The notes under the pieces: generated by a model
The model's input: the letters and a program-made list of their open reading frames with translations, nothing else
Told to the model about the DNA's origin: nothing
Databases searched by the model: none
In this document: positions 1-8,787 of the stretch, piece by piece
Layout of the letters: every line of letters begins with the position of its first letter
Position numbering within the stretch: the stretch's first letter is position 1
Program-made: the position numbers and the translations under genes
IMG/VR virus record: IMGVR_UViG_3300046000_000847
Coordinates: 1 to 26,603 of that record
DNA length: 26,603 nucleotides
From: a virus
Direction: 5' to 3' (one strand)

Positions 1-3000
1 GAAATCACCAGTGGGATATTCTGTAGTGCTTGTAGGAGCAAATATATTATTCAATGAACTTGGAAACACTGTCCAGTTTAGGCCATTGGTGCTGTAATAC
101 ATTGTAGGTCCAGAAATGGAACTAAGTTGATTTGGGTTCCAGGCAATGTATTCACCACTGGTGTTATTGGACTTGAATGCGTTTAGTTGTGCAGCCTTAG
201 GAAATCCAGTTGAGGATTCAATCCAGTCTTTGCCATTGGTGCTGTATGCTGTTGCATTGGTTGCTGTAGCATTGGCTTGAGTAAAATATCTATACGCAAT
301 GAATTTACCAATCACACTGTTATAAGGTAATAATTTGAATACATCCTTATACACAAAGTCTGTAATGGCGGTGCCTTCAAAGGTTACATCTTTTACTTTG
401 TTCCATGTGATGCTGTCATTTGACCAATATAACTTATCAACTTCTGTTGCGTCTGGAGAAACATAAATGCTACCATTGGTCACTGCTTTCACACCACCAA
501 AAGGATAGCCAGTTGCTCCACTGGTGACATAAGTGGCTGTTTGAATACCAAAGATTGTGTTGGTAGAAAAAGCAACACTATCGCCTAAGTCAACATTGCA
601 ACCGCCAAATACCACTAATTGCCCAGCCGCAACTTTAACTGTTTGAAAAACTTGTTGTGAAGTTCTTGTTGAATAAATTGGTAAGTTTGGAATAAACGAA
701 TCATAGTTAATTCCACTGTTGGCATCTGGTATCTTGACTGATGCCCCACCACCAATGTATTCACCATCAACACTGTATGTGATTGGCACAGCAGGTGGTG
801 GATTGGTATAACCAGATATGTATTGCTCAGTAATGGTTGCTGAAGACTTCCACTTTGTCCAGGCACTCCATGCTTGATTTTGTAATCCCACTGCAGGATT
901 GTATGTGCAAGTGGAATAATACAGGTAAGAACCTGAATAGTCTGTAATTGGAGACAATATAGTATTTGGTGTAACAATATTACTTGCTGGAATGACACCG
1001 CTATAAGAACTATTGGCAAACACCAAGTTACCATGTGTAAAGATGGCTGTTTTATTTGTGCTTCCATTTGTGGTTGTGTATTTGCAAGGAAATATTGAAC
1101 CGTTTAAAATATAAGAACCACTTGTGGCACCACCACCGTCAACAACACCACCACCACCTCCACCTCCTGTGCTACCAGTTACACTGATTGTGACATCACC
1201 TGTGCCTTCTGTGGGAGTGACTGTGATTCCTGAACCAGCAATGATCTTGCTAACACCTGCTGTAGTTTCACCATTGGCACTGATGGTTATTTCATGTCCA
1301 ATGTCGTTGGAGGTAATTGAAATGCCAGCACCTGCGAGGAAAGTAAGTGTGTCATCTACACCAGCACTGAATGAAACATTGCCTGCATTAACAATTCTAA
1401 ACGCAGCCGCTTGTTGTTCCAATGCGGCCTGTGCGGCAGCAATGTCTGCTGGATCTACAATGCCCAATAACTTACCTAAATCAGTTTGACTTAGTGCTGC
1501 CAGGGCTTGAGGTGCAAATGCTTTATAAGCAAAGTATGCAATGGCACCCATGCCTAACACTGGTAACAGGTCACCAAGACTTGGCGTATCAATAGTTGTT
1601 TTGTCTGTGACTTGATCAGTGACCTGCACTGGTGTCCATGTCTTGGCCACTGTGGCACTAAATTCACCAAATGCTTTTTCATTACCACCACGCACTCTAA
1701 ACAAGTAACTGCCAGCAGGTAAACTTGCGGCCCTGAATGTCAAACTGGTTCCTTGTGCATACGGACTACCATTGCTGTTGCTACGACTACCTAGAATTTT
1801 ATAAGTGGTGCCTGCATCAGTGCTATACCAGTATTCAAAGCGATCCACAATACCACTAGGTGTTACACCTGTGATGTCTAAGGCTGGCACAGCAACTTTG
1901 TTAAATTCAGCCACAGTAGGTGCCGCTGGAGTTCCAATCACTGAAATTTCTGGAATAGCAATGGGTTCAGTTGGCACACGCGGTCTGCGTGGAACACCAC
2001 CTGCTGTATACATTGTTGAATCATATTCTTGTGCTGTGATTTCAACTGCTAGACCGCCTTGATCACTTTCAATCTCACGCACACGCACAACACGGAATGG
2101 TTTAGTTGTCCAGCCATACACATCTGTGGTGATTGTAATTACATCACCTGCTTCTGTGTTGATCTTTGAATAGTCAGTTGTGAATGTAACAACCTGATCC
2201 ATGCGGTTTTGATACAGTTCCAAATAACCAAGTGAACGTGCCTGTAAGGGTTCGTTAATCAGATCCAACTTTAGTTGTAGAATATTGTCAGGTTCATTTG
2301 CGTTACGATATTCAGCGGGTAAGTCAATACGGATCATGTCCATTTGATCACGCAACTCACGATGCGGGAACTCAACTTCAACTGCATTATACATGTTGTC
2401 TAGGTTGGTGCCTGTTAAGTCAATGCCACTAATAATGTTGCTGTCATCAAATGCCAAAACAGGTGCCTCATCCTTGTTGATTGTTACACCCCAAAGTCCA
2501 GTGGCAATGTCATAACCAACAAAACAACCTGAGTTGCCTGCTAGTCTTTGTAAGTTGTCCATTACATTGTCAGCAGGATTGATTACACCATTAATCTGAT
2601 AACGATTGGCCAGGGTCTTTGTTGCACCATCTGCTTCATCAAAATAACTCACTGTGTCATCAGCATAACCATTTAGTGCCACTAGACTTGCTGTGTCAAT
2701 TTGACTTAGTGCTAATCCAGCACCACTGATCTTATTGCGTAGAAATGCATGAATAGCATCACCTGGCTTGAACAAGTTGTTGCTGACTTTGAATTGTAAT
2801 TCAGGCAATCCTGTAATGCCTTTGTCTTTGTTGTAGGAGATTTTAACCAAGGCAAATGTCAAACCCACCATGCGTTCATCACTGACCCAACCTGGCATTA
2901 GCGTTCTAGCATCACCATGTAGTGTGGGTAGACTTGGCAAGTATTCCAGCAAGTCACTGGGGCGTATTGGTGCAGCCGCGCCATTGTATAGATAAATCTT

Positions 3001-3456
3001 AACCAAGTCTCTGGGACTGGTATCAACCACACCATCTTGATTTACAATGTAGTCAATGGTGATGCCATCTGCTTTAAAATATACTCTTTGGTTGTTCCAA
3101 TATACTTCATCCACTGTTGTTGTAATTGCTGCCGCATCACTGAGTCTTAAAGTGGTTGTTGTAGGAATTTCAGCCAAGGTCAAGCAATACCACATGGTCT
3201 TGTTTGAATCAGCAATTTGTGCATCAGTAATCTTACCACCCAAGTAAGCACTACCATACACCACTGGGATTGGGTTTGTTGTGTCTGGTGCCGCTTGTAA
3301 GCGTATGCCTTGATCTACTGCACCTGCAGGATTGTTTTTGCTGGTTGCTTTGTTAATGAGTCTACTAACACCATAAGCAACCAAGATGCGAACTATCGCA
3401 CTACCAATGTTTGAACTACCTATTGCAGCCGCGGCTGCTGTTAAAAAACTTGCCAT
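1..3456 (-). CDS. Tail tip / central fibre protein, J-like (N-terminal 1151 codons; continues at 26477)
   Basis: This is the main part of a J-like host-specificity protein at the tail tip. It starts with ATG at 3456 (MASFLTAAAA), preceded by AAGGA, and stays open to the left edge. Across the circle junction it continues in frame at 26477 and stops at 25854, giving about 1358 residues. The N-terminal 490 residues look like the phage tail-tip fold (IPVVYGSAYLGGKITD near 50-65). A fibronectin-III-like stretch follows at about 490-605. A hydrophobic segment (LLPVLGMGAIAYFAYKAF) lies near 630, then a coil/strand region and a Gly-rich linker at about 764-778. The C-terminal region carries repeated YSTNGxxW-type motifs near residues 1008, 1069 and 1119, which resemble sialidase/BNR Asp-boxes. 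Family placement is by pattern. Binding of a host receptor is inferred. Confidence 0.85.
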   Translation of the reverse strand, partial: MASFLTAAAAAIGSSNIGSAIVRILVAYGVSRLINKATSKNNPAGAVDQGIRLQAAPDTTNPIPVVYGSAYLGGKITDAQIADSNKTMWYCLTLAEIPTTTTLRLSDAAAITTTVDEVYWNNQRVYFKADGITIDYIVNQDGVVDTSPRDLVKIYLYNGAAAPIRPSDLLEYLPSLPTLHGDARTLMPGWVSDERMVGLTFALVKISYNKDKGITGLPELQFKVSNNLFKPGDAIHAFLRNKISGAGLALSQIDTASLVALNGYADDTVSYFDEADGATKTLANRYQINGVINPADNVMDNLQRLAGNSGCFVGYDIATGLWGVTINKDEAPVLAFDDSNIISGIDLTGTNLDNMYNAVEVEFPHRELRDQMDMIRIDLPAEYRNANEPDNILQLKLDLINEPLQARSLGYLELYQNRMDQVVTFTTDYSKINTEAGDVITITTDVYGWTTKPFRVVRVREIESDQGGLAVEITAQEYDSTMYTAGGVPRRPRVPTEPIAIPEISVIGTPAAPTVAEFNKVAVPALDITGVTPSGIVDRFEYWYSTDAGTTYKILGSRSNSNGSPYAQGTSLTFRAASLPAGSYLFRVRGGNEKAFGEFSATVAKTWTPVQVTDQVTDKTTIDTPSLGDLLPVLGMGAIAYFAYKAFAPQALAALSQTDLGKLLGIVDPADIAAAQAALEQQAAAFRIVNAGNVSFSAGVDDTLTFLAGAGISITSNDIGHEITISANGETTAGVSKIIAGSGITVTPTEGTGDVTISVTGSTGGGGGGGVVDGGGATSGSYILNGSIFPCKYTTTNGSTNKTAIFTHGNLVFANSSYSGVIPASNIVTPNTILSPITDYSGSYLYYSTCTYNPAVGLQNQAWSAWTKWKSSATITEQYISGYTNPPPAVPITYSVDGEYIGGGASVKIPDANSGINYDSFIPNLPIYSTRTSQQVFQTVKVAAGQLVVFGGCNVDLGDSVAFSTNTIFGIQTATYVTSGATGYPFGGVKAVTNGSIYVSPDATEVDKLYWSNDSITWNKVKDVTFEGTAITDFVYKDVFKLLPYNSVIGKFIAYRYFTQANATATNATAYSTNGKDWIESSTGFPKAAQLNAFKSNNTSGEYIAWNPNQLSSISGPTMYYSTNGLNWTVFPSSLNNIFAPTSTTEYPTGDF
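4..129. repeat. Left copy of 126-bp end overlap (circular assembly)
   Basis: Bases 4-129 are identical to 26478-26603, the last 126 bases of the window. The identity stops at base 3 (a here, t at 26477). The overlap lies inside one open reading frame that continues in phase on both sides. This fits an assembly overlap of a circular or circularly permuted genome, not true terminal repeats. Bases 1-3 (gaa) disagree with 26475-26477 (tct) and are probably an end-of-contig error. Confidence 0.93.
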
Positions 3457-3462
3457 TCTATT

Positions 3463-3912
3463 CTATTCCTTAATCCAATGCTGTTCCACACAACGCCATC
3501 CACGCTTGTCAAGATTGACATTTGTGCTGCCTGGTTGTGTGCTCAGACTAACCTGATCTACCAATTTATCTCGTATAAATCTTTCACAATCTCGTTCCCA
3601 CTGCAGATATAATTCTGCACTACTTCTCGTGCCACGTGATGCTGGTTCAACCCACCAAAACAATTCACGCATCCTAGTGCGGCTTCCAATCCAAGGATCT
3701 TGTTCCTTCATTGCACCTATCATACCTGTCACCACTCCGTTGTCTTCAGCAACCATGAGATAGTGATACAGTATAATATTAGTTAGTCGCTCACGGGCAC
3801 ATGATAAATCTTGCTGTGTCCATGAGTTGTAATCTAATAAACTGGCACCAGCAAATGCTTTCAACAACTGTAACAGTTGTTCTACATCCGCAACCCGTGC
3901 TGGTCTAATCAT
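3463..3912 (-). CDS. GNAT-like N-acetyltransferase in the tail module
   Basis: The 149-residue protein starts MIRPARVADVEQLL, the usual beta1-alpha1 opening of GNAT acetyltransferases. A VAEDNGVVTGMIGA strand pair lies at about 54-67, the segment ELFWWVEP is at 83-90, and RGTR at 93-96 sits where the acetyl-CoA pyrophosphate-binding Q/RxxGxG/A loop is expected. The C-terminal KRGWRCVEQHWIK matches the end of the fold. The start codon overlaps the stop of the preceding tail-tip gene by ATGA, and the J-like gene begins 6 bp after its stop, so it is expressed with the tail genes. The substrate is unknown. Modification of a virion or host protein would be a guess. The loop is degenerate, so a non-catalytic structural role is possible. 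Confidence 0.7.
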   Translation of the reverse strand: MIRPARVADVEQLLQLLKAFAGASLLDYNSWTQQDLSCARERLTNIILYHYLMVAEDNGVVTGMIGAMKEQDPWIGSRTRMRELFWWVEPASRGTRSSAELYLQWERDCERFIRDKLVDQVSLSTQPGSTNVNLDKRGWRCVEQHWIKE

Positions 3913-4772
3913 GCTACCGCCAAGGGCTTACCAAAGTCAAAGTTTGAGTTGGCAATAGTTGCCACACGGCCAAATGCCGCATCATTACCACGATAACTTG
4001 TGCCAGGTGTTGTTACAGTTACACTTGATACTTTATTTGCTGTGACAACTGCTGTGATTCTAGCACCTGTGGCTGCTGTTGAATCAGCGGTTGTAACTGT
4101 CAGGTTGGTGTATGTGCCATTGGTATAACCACTACCAGGTTCTATATCATCTATAGTTGCAATGGCACCTCCAGTGGTTGTAGTTGCAATTCTAAAACTA
4201 AAACCTGTTCCACCTGTTATTGCCGCGGTGCATAAGAAGCCAGGAAAGTTATACTTGCGTTCATAGTCGTTGGTTCTTTGTCCAACAATCTTTTGTTCTA
4301 ACACTTTGACAATGCTTGAGCAACTTACACTTACAGTTGTGGTTGCTGATTCACTGAACTGGTTGAACTCGTCATTGAAACTGTAGTTGGCAATGATACC
4401 TTGGAAACGCAGGCTTGGATTGCCTGTGATGTTTAGTTTGACTCCTGTGTTGGCATCAAAGAACATACGATAGATAATAACACTACTGCCTTTGAGTTTG
4501 TAATCCATCATGCTGGCAACAAATGCTTGATCAATGGCACTCATTGAAATGGTAACATCACTACCACTAGGTGTTAGTTCATTGTTGAATTCACTGATGC
4601 CAAGTAAGATACCCAAGGGTGAATATGTGTAAGCAACATTATCACTTTCTGTAATGCTGACAGGCACATCATGGCTACTAAACCGCAACACACCATAGTT
4701 GGGTATTGTCATGCGAACAAATGCCGCTTGCTTGACTGCTGAGTAAGATGTTAAATTAAGACCTGTGCTCAT
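3909..4772 (-). CDS. Tail tip / hub protein with inserted GSGY-type beta domain
   Basis: This 287-residue protein lies between the M-like protein and the GNAT-like/J-like genes, where lambda-type phages have gpL and gene transfer agents have DUF2163-type proteins. Residues 1-170 look like the hub fold (GISEFNNELTPSGSDVTISM near 55-75, then MDYKLKGSSVIIYRMFF near 88-104). Residues about 187-270 are different. They hold GSGYTNGTYT and a second TPGTSYRGND unit, a Gly/Thr-rich beta motif common in aquatic phage structural proteins. Its start overlaps the stop of the upstream gene by one base (TAATG), behind an AGAGGT Shine-Dalgarno. The tail-tip role is well supported by position. The exact family is inferred. 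Confidence 0.68.
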   Translation of the reverse strand: MSTGLNLTSYSAVKQAAFVRMTIPNYGVLRFSSHDVPVSITESDNVAYTYSPLGILLGISEFNNELTPSGSDVTISMSAIDQAFVASMMDYKLKGSSVIIYRMFFDANTGVKLNITGNPSLRFQGIIANYSFNDEFNQFSESATTTVSVSCSSIVKVLEQKIVGQRTNDYERKYNFPGFLCTAAITGGTGFSFRIATTTTGGAIATIDDIEPGSGYTNGTYTNLTVTTADSTAATGARITAVVTANKVSSVTVTTPGTSYRGNDAAFGRVATIANSNFDFGKPLAVA

Positions 4773-5413
4773 TATATGACCTCTTGGAATTCAAAGTCAC
4801 CATTAAACTCAATCAAGTCCTTTTCAACAAATGTCCATGTTGGTATCTTGGTGCAAATCACTGTCCAAGAAACTTCAGGACCAACTTTAAATGTGACTGC
4901 GGTTTCACTGGGAGTCTCAAGAATACTTCTGTGAACTTCAACCAATTGTGTTGCGGCACTACCTTTTGTCACAGCGGCAACAACACTATACACATACTTG
5001 CTGCCAGTGGGTTGAATTAAATCACCTGCTCTAAACAACAAACTGCCTGTTGATCCTGGCATGTTGCCTAGTTCAAACTTATAGGTATTACTTGCAGCCT
5101 GTGTGGCGTTATATTTCCAAGTCATTGTTGAAGTGGAAGTAGCATTGCCACGATACTGTGTGATCCACTCATAGCCAGCCTTGGTAAGATTAATGGTTTG
5201 ACTTTGCAACATGGCCTTGGTGTCAATGCTTTCTATATAACCACGGTGAGTGTTCCATACCATACGGCCAGGCATTGACACAGCAAACTTCCAAACTGCT
5301 CCACCACGGCTTACTGTGCGAATCACTTGATCACGACTGACAGTTTGACTTATCACTGGTCGTTTTGTAATGCTGATGTTTTCAGCATTGTCTATTACCC
5401 ATTGAAAACTCAT
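4772..5413 (-). CDS. Tail tip protein directly after the tape measure (M-like/distal tail)
   Basis: The protein has 213 residues and begins MSFQWVIDNAENISITKRP. It is rich in predicted beta strands, with VSRGGAVWKFAVSMPGRM near 33-50 and SWTVICTKIPTWTFVEKDL near the C-terminus. Its position just downstream of the tape measure gene matches lambda gpM and the distal tail proteins that join the tail tube to the tip. The start follows AGGAGAT by six bases and lies 3 bp after the tape measure stop, so the pair is co-transcribed and probably coupled. I recognise no catalytic motif. The assignment rests on gene order plus the beta-rich composition, so the family name is tentative. Confidence 0.65.
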   Translation of the reverse strand: MSFQWVIDNAENISITKRPVISQTVSRDQVIRTVSRGGAVWKFAVSMPGRMVWNTHRGYIESIDTKAMLQSQTINLTKAGYEWITQYRGNATSTSTMTWKYNATQAASNTYKFELGNMPGSTGSLLFRAGDLIQPTGSKYVYSVVAAVTKGSAATQLVEVHRSILETPSETAVTFKVGPEVSWTVICTKIPTWTFVEKDLIEFNGDFEFQEVI

Positions 5414-5416
5414 ATC

Positions 5417-7759
5417 TTATCTCCTACCACTTGGGATTGAACTGCGACCTTTCTCAGTCACAGCATATAAAAACTCTGGATCTCGTGCAATCATTTGACG
5501 GAAACTTGCGGCGTCATTGGCTACGATATTATAAACAATATTAGTTCCACTGCCACCTCTACTGCCACTCAATTGGTTGTTGGGCACAATGGTTCCAGCA
5601 CTCTTGCTTAGGAATAATTCAGGACCGTTTTCTCCAACCATGTAAGGTGTGTTGGCTGAAACAGGACCACCCTTGGCTTTACCTGGTATGCCACTCAACA
5701 TTGAGAAGAAGTTGCCTACGCCACTGCCAGTTCCACCACCACCAAACAAGCCTAGTGCTAGTTGTTTTGCTTGTATGCGAACAAAATCGCTAATGATACT
5801 GTTGGCTAGGTCTTTAAAACTTAGTTTACCAGTCTTGACAAAGTTAACAATGGCATCTTCAAAGCCTTTGGTGAATGTTGAAAAATAACCTTGTGCTTGC
5901 TTGCTGGCGTTGTTGGCATCTTCAGCATATTGTTTGTATGCTTGTGCCCAACCTGTGCCAAACTCACGGCTCTTATCAATTTGTTCTTGTGCGTTCTTGA
6001 CCAGTTGATCAGTGGTCTGTTGTTGCTCTGCTCTGATCTTGGCCTGTTGTTCTGCACTTACTTGTCCATCCTTGCCCAGTTTCAATTGTTCTTGTTGGAT
6101 CCGTTGTTGTGCAGCCAGTTCACCTGCCAGTTTAATGGCTGTGATTGTTTGTTCATTCTGTGTGCCAGTTAAATCAATCAGTCTAGTCTTTTGTGTTATG
6201 TTGTCATTGTCTCTGGCAAACAACTGATTGAGTGCATCTATTCGTTGTTGTTCAACACGCAAGGCATCCAAGTTGGCCTTGGTATAATTGCCAATGGTTT
6301 CAATATTATCACCAGTGGTTCTTTGTATTCTTGCAATGCTCTTTTCTAATTCTTCTACTTTAGCAGGTGCATTTGGATCAATGCCTATTTGTAATTTGGT
6401 TTTGGCCAGTTCATCATTTAAACTTATTACAAGACTTCTTTGTCCTAACAAGGTTGCATATTTTGCTTGCTCAATGGCCACTTGATCTTCACCCAGCCCA
6501 ATTAACTTGGTAGATGCTATCAGGTCTTGTAGTTTAAATCCTAAACTATTTTCATAATTGTCTGTGACTTGCTGTTGTTGAATTGTAAACTGCTTCATTG
6601 CATCAGTTAAACGATTCTGCAAATCATATTCTTGTGTTTGTTGTTTTGCTCTTACAGCGCCTATTCTTGCGGCAAGTTCACTGGCTCTTTGATCAGCACC
6701 TTCTGGACCACTCAACTGTTTGTTTGCCGCAATGTCTGCTTGAATGCCTTTGATGTCAGCCTCTGCTTGTGCCTTGATCTTGTTCATCTCATCACGAGTG
6801 CGTAAAGCAGCCTGTAAGAATGTCTGACTGGTGGCATCTGCTATGCGTTTGGTGCTGGCTTCAAGTGCTTCTTTGCTGAGATTGCCTGCGGCACCTGGTG
6901 CTGGTGCTCTGTTTAGTAATCTACGATTTTCACTGTCTACTTCGCTTTGTGGTAAAAAGTTTGGAGTCTTGATGCCTAATGTAGATTGTATGCTTTTCTT
7001 AATGCTTTGGTAGAGTTTTTCACTGGCATCATATGCACCATTAATTTCAATAGCCAAGTCGCCAAAGAAACTTAGAAATTTTCTTTCTAGACTTGCTTTT
7101 AGTGATTGAATTGCATCATTGTATCTGTTTAAGGCCGCGGTTTGTTCATCAGTGATGGCATTCTTACCTGCTGATACTTTTGACCAATCAATCTTTGCGG
7201 CTTCCTTGCCCAACAAACTGGTTGCAAGTCTTGCACGATCAGCAGGATCAGCAATTAGTTTTAAAGCCGCAATGGTTTCTTGTAGGATTGCACCGCTGTC
7301 TCTGAGTTTGCCATTAACATCAACTGTGTTAACACCTAATGCTCTGAATGAATCCTTGTAGGCTGTGTTGCCATCTGCGGCTTCACCAATGCTGACACTT
7401 AATTTACTGGCAAACTTTTCAAATGAATCTACGCTACCTCCAGCATCTAATAAACTTTGTTTGAAATTTAATAAACTGCCTGCACCAATGCCAGTGGCAT
7501 CACTGATGTCTCCCAGTTGATCTGCAAGTGTCAATGAGTCTCTACCCAAGACTGCAAATGCCGCAGAGGCTGCCACAGCGGCCAACCTAAGTGGGCCAAG
7601 TTTACTAACGATACCAGTAATTGTATTACCCAGGGCTCCACCTGAAGGTATAATACCTTGCATGTCTTTGCCTAAGTTTTTAATGTTGTCGCCTGCGGCT
7701 TTGATACCAGCCGCACCTTCAGTCTTAAACCTTAGGATGAAATCTTCTATTGTTGCCAT
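5417..7759 (-). CDS. Tail tape measure protein
   Basis: At 780 residues this is the longest protein of the mid-tail region, and it follows the chaperone pair as in most siphoviruses. The N-terminus (MATIEDFILRFKTEGAAGIK) leads into a hydrophobic stretch near residues 45-75 (LRLAAVAASAAFAVLG). Long Gln/Ala/Lys-rich helical segments run through about 200-600. The C-terminal region has the lambda gpH-like pattern FEDAIVNFVKTGKLSFKDLA near 635-655, a Gly-rich LFGGGG, and VGENGPELFLSKSAGTIVPN near 710-730, a common tape measure ending. At roughly 1.5 angstrom per residue, the family rule of thumb, this predicts a tail of about 115 nm. The start has a good AGGAAAAT site, 1 bp after the upstream gene. 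Confidence 0.93.
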   Translation of the reverse strand: MATIEDFILRFKTEGAAGIKAAGDNIKNLGKDMQGIIPSGGALGNTITGIVSKLGPLRLAAVAASAAFAVLGRDSLTLADQLGDISDATGIGAGSLLNFKQSLLDAGGSVDSFEKFASKLSVSIGEAADGNTAYKDSFRALGVNTVDVNGKLRDSGAILQETIAALKLIADPADRARLATSLLGKEAAKIDWSKVSAGKNAITDEQTAALNRYNDAIQSLKASLERKFLSFFGDLAIEINGAYDASEKLYQSIKKSIQSTLGIKTPNFLPQSEVDSENRRLLNRAPAPGAAGNLSKEALEASTKRIADATSQTFLQAALRTRDEMNKIKAQAEADIKGIQADIAANKQLSGPEGADQRASELAARIGAVRAKQQTQEYDLQNRLTDAMKQFTIQQQQVTDNYENSLGFKLQDLIASTKLIGLGEDQVAIEQAKYATLLGQRSLVISLNDELAKTKLQIGIDPNAPAKVEELEKSIARIQRTTGDNIETIGNYTKANLDALRVEQQRIDALNQLFARDNDNITQKTRLIDLTGTQNEQTITAIKLAGELAAQQRIQQEQLKLGKDGQVSAEQQAKIRAEQQQTTDQLVKNAQEQIDKSREFGTGWAQAYKQYAEDANNASKQAQGYFSTFTKGFEDAIVNFVKTGKLSFKDLANSIISDFVRIQAKQLALGLFGGGGTGSGVGNFFSMLSGIPGKAKGGPVSANTPYMVGENGPELFLSKSAGTIVPNNQLSGSRGGSGTNIVYNIVANDAASFRQMIARDPEFLYAVTEKGRSSIPSGRR

Positions 7760-7760
7760 T

Positions 7761-8036
7761 TTATTTTCCTAACTTTTTAATTTCGCCACGGATGAACTTG
7801 TCAGTTGGCTTGGTCATGCCCTTTCCACCGTTTTGTTTACTCCACCCATTATCCAGGCGTTGAGCATAAGGATAGTTGGCTTGAATTTCATCACCACTCA
7901 GCACAGTTGAGCGTTGAGCGTTACCAGTATCTTTGGGAGTTATATTTTTAAAGAAGGCGTATGCTTTAGCAGCCAGGTTCTTGCTAGCCAAGTCCGTTGA
8001 CAACTGCTGTATGCGTTTGTTGATTTCTCCAGCCAT
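7761..8036 (-). CDS. HK97 gp10-like small tail/neck protein
   Basis: The 91-residue protein shows the HK97 gp10-like pattern: an N-terminal helix, then PKDTGNAQRSTV near 35-46 (the family's P-x-DTG-x-L/A-R-x-S box), IQANYPYAQRLDNGWSKQNG near 51-70, and a C-terminal helix. Proteins of this family act at head-tail joining or tail completion. They usually sit before the major tail gene, whereas this one lies between the tail chaperone pair and the tape measure. The start ATG lies one base beyond the TGA of the frameshifted chaperone frame. An AGGAAAG site lies about nine bases upstream. Family assignment is by motif. Function in the tail is inferred from location. Confidence 0.65.
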   Translation of the reverse strand: MAGEINKRIQQLSTDLASKNLAAKAYAFFKNITPKDTGNAQRSTVLSGDEIQANYPYAQRLDNGWSKQNGGKGMTKPTDKFIRGEIKKLGK

Positions 8037-8037
8037 T

Positions 8038-8573
8038 TCATTTCTTTCCTATAATCTCTAACAACTGCTCTTGCGAGTATTGAGTCCCTCCACTACCATT
8101 TGCTTCTTCCCTTTGGTGTTGTTCCCATGTTAAACTAACATCATACACCTGCAAATCAAACGTTGTGGCCCTATTAATTACATCACTTGGTAACACTCCA
8201 TAATGTTTGGCCATGGCACCTATTGTAATTAACTTGACTGTTGCCCAGTCACTACTGTTGATGACATGGCCTTTGACTTTCCCAAGTTTTCATTTATCTT
8301 TACCAGGGCGGCAAAACAAATGTCCACTGGCAGCATGTCATCTTCTTTTAATACTGGCTTACCTGCTTCATTCAAAACAATCTTACGAATCAGTTTATTC
8401 AATTCTGTTCCATCCTCATCCTGCTGAACTTTAAAAAAGTTAAAGTAGGTGTTGAGGTCTATATTATCATACATGTAGAAGGTGATTGTATCCCCGTAGG
8501 CTTCTACAATCTTGGGATCATCAAGATCCATTCTAATTAGTGTGGGTTTCTTTGCGACTTCGCTTATCAACAT
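8038..8573 (-). CDS. Tail assembly chaperone, frameshifted long form (GT-like)
   Basis: The long form uses the first 99 codons of the gene starting at 8573, then shifts to the -1 frame at GGGAAAG (8283-8277) and runs 79 more residues to TGA at 8040-8038, about 178 residues in all. The -1 frame has no start of its own in a suitable place. It encodes a plausible domain (AMAKHYGVLPSDVINRATTF, then VSLTWEQHQREEANG and QYSQEQLLEIIG) of the kind fused to gpG in gpGT. In lambda, gpG coats the tape measure and gpT recruits the tail tube subunit. The slippery heptamer is identical to lambda's. Frameshift efficiency cannot be judged here. Confidence 0.82.
8229..8573 (-). CDS. Tail assembly chaperone, short form (G-like)
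   Basis: The unshifted product is 114 residues, starting MLISEVAKKPTLIRMDLDDP and ending GQQSS. Size, acidic character and position between the major tail protein and tape measure gene match gpG-type chaperones. These bind the tape measure during tail assembly and are usually absent from the virion. It begins 3 bp after the stop of the 56-aa gene. The last 15 residues, after the slippery site, are specific to this form. The role rests on gene order plus the conserved frameshift arrangement, not on strong sequence similarity. Confidence 0.8.
   Translation of the reverse strand: MLISEVAKKPTLIRMDLDDPKIVEAYGDTITFYMYDNIDLNTYFNFFKVQQDEDGTELNKLIRKIVLNEAGKPVLKEDDMLPVDICFAALVKINENLGKSKAMSSTVVTGQQSS
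8277..8283 (-). other. Programmed -1 ribosomal frameshift site GGGAAAG
   Basis: The zero-frame codons read TTG GGA AAG, so the heptamer G GGA AAG has the X-XXY-YYZ form, and tRNAs can re-pair as GGG AAA. It is the same heptamer used between lambda genes G and T. The zero frame stops 48 bases further on, while the -1 frame stays open for 79 codons. I found no strong downstream stem-loop by eye. Confidence 0.85.
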
Positions 8574-8576
8574 ATC

Positions 8577-8747
8577 TTATTTTCCAATCTTATCTTTTAA
8601 ATGATGTATGGTGCTTAGTAGAAAACGCAATCTTGCGTCTGCTTGTTCCAAGTCCTTACGACTGCACTTTAGTTCTGCAATGCATTTGGCTGCTTCTGCT
8701 TCCATGCTCTTGAGAATATCTTCTGTGCTCAACTTATCAAAAATCAT
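8577..8747 (-). CDS. Small coiled-coil protein (56 aa) before tail chaperone
   Basis: The reading frame encodes 56 residues (MIFDKLSTEDILKSMEAEAA through HHLKDKIGK). It is charged and almost entirely helical, with a heptad-like pattern of Leu/Ile between Lys and Glu. It has the best Shine-Dalgarno in the region, AGGAGGT six bases before ATG, and ends 3 bp before the chaperone start, so it is very probably translated. It is the first gene after the terminator at 8791-8812. I do not recognise the family. A small accessory of tail assembly or a helper of the chaperones is possible from position only. Confidence 0.75.
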   Translation of the reverse strand: MIFDKLSTEDILKSMEAEAAKCIAELKCSRKDLEQADARLRFLLSTIHHLKDKIGK

Positions 8748-8787
8748 AACTTACCTCCTAGGGCTAGTTACAGATATTTAGCCCAAG

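Noticed and set aside
615-3247. Open frames on both strands inside the tail-tip gene (for example 615-1067 minus, 1124-1489 plus)
   Set aside because: They lie wholly within the long in-phase tail-tip frame, which has family-like sequence. The products are low-complexity shadows.
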